From Clostridia bacterium (GTDB lineage: Bacteria; Bacillota; Clostridia; Oscillospirales; CAG-272): DNA of 5,053 bases. The notes below the pieces were generated by a model. It was not told the origin of the DNA. It did no database searches and saw nothing but the letters and a program-made list of their open reading frames with translations. Each line of letters starts with the position of its first letter. Positions within the stretch are counted from its first letter, which is position 1. Position numbers and translations under genes: made by a program. The stretch covers positions 1 through 5,053 of the forward strand of contig JAFQAM010000040.1 of NCBI GenBank assembly GCA_017416885.1, read 5' to 3'. Positions 4,803-5,053 of the stretch are shown one piece after another.

Positions 4803-5053
4803 CTTATCTGTCCGTCACCCTTTATTATATATTTTTCAGTGGTCAGCGCGCCAAGTCCCATAGGACCTCTTACATGAAGCTTTTGAGTGGAAATACCGAT
4901 TTCCGCGCCAAGACCGAACTCACCGCCGTCTGTAAATCTTGTTGATGCATTTACATAAAGAGAGCAGGAGTCAATGCTCTTTACAAACAGGTCGGCATTG
5001 CGTCCGTTTTCTGTAATAATAGCTTCACTGTGTCCTGTTGAATATTTTCTTAT
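4799..5053 (-). CDS. proA: Glutamate-5-semialdehyde dehydrogenase ProA, C-terminal part
   Basis: The last 84 codons and the TGA stop of a minus-strand gene whose start lies beyond the right edge. The product begins IRKYSTGHSEAI and contains NADLF, the block YVNASTRFTDGGEFGLGAE and then STQKLHVRGPMGLGAL, which are hallmarks of ProA (gamma-glutamyl phosphate reductase). By family knowledge the enzyme reduces glutamyl-5-phosphate with NADPH in the second step of proline synthesis. The catalytic cysteine is upstream, outside the window. The end (KGDGQIR) matches the family's usual C-terminus in length, so only the N-terminal side is missing. The stop overlaps the thiI start by four bases (ATGA). 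proB would be expected nearby on the missing side but cannot be checked here. Confidence 0.95.
   Translation of the reverse strand: MRKYSTGHSEAIITENGRNADLFVKSIDSCSLYVNASTRFTDGGEFGLGAEIGISTQKLHVRGPMGLGALTTEKYIIKGDGQIR

Overview
The window fits a low-to-moderate GC member of the Bacillota, most likely a gut-type Clostridia (Oscillospirales/Ruminococcaceae-like). The support is strong purine-rich ribosome binding sites, sigma-A type promoters with 17-base spacers, a ThiI without a rhodanese domain, a small DUF1292/YrzB-type protein, and a 6S-like RNA. The species assignment is inference.

Layout. Positions 1-227 and 961-1196 are two direct copies of a dispersed element built from short perfect hairpins joined by ATATCATC or GATGATAT linkers and ending in a long terminator-type hairpin. 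Between them, on the minus strand, is a calcineurin-like metallophosphoesterase (329-901). Immediately next to copy 2 is a minus-strand tRNA-Ser(CGA) (1196-1286), whose 3' end abuts the element's terminator hairpin. Its leader carries an 18-base duplicate of the tRNA 5' end (1406-1423) behind a good promoter. That promoter lies back to back with the promoter of a plus-strand MATE-family efflux transporter (1536-2888).

Downstream of the MATE gene are a small palindromic repeat tract and a symmetrical, apparently bidirectional terminator (2972-2994). The terminator also ends the minus-strand transcription unit on its right. That unit contains, in transcription order, the 3' end of proA (4799 to beyond 5053), thiI (3582-4802, joined to proA by an ATGA overlap), a DUF1292 gene with its own promoter (3271-3522), and a structured RNA I interpret as 6S RNA (about 3002-3230).

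How the parts relate. The protein genes are mostly housekeeping or generic: proline synthesis, tRNA thiouridylation, drug or metabolite export, and a phosphoesterase. The unusual content is non-coding. The two hairpin-array elements seem to act as portable boundaries: read on the minus strand, each begins with a terminator for the gene before it, and copy 2 ends with a -35 hexamer for the next gene. Two hairpins differ completely between the copies yet stay perfectly paired, and the terminal stem shows compensatory changes, so the secondary structure is probably what is maintained. I see no defence, CRISPR or transposase gene.
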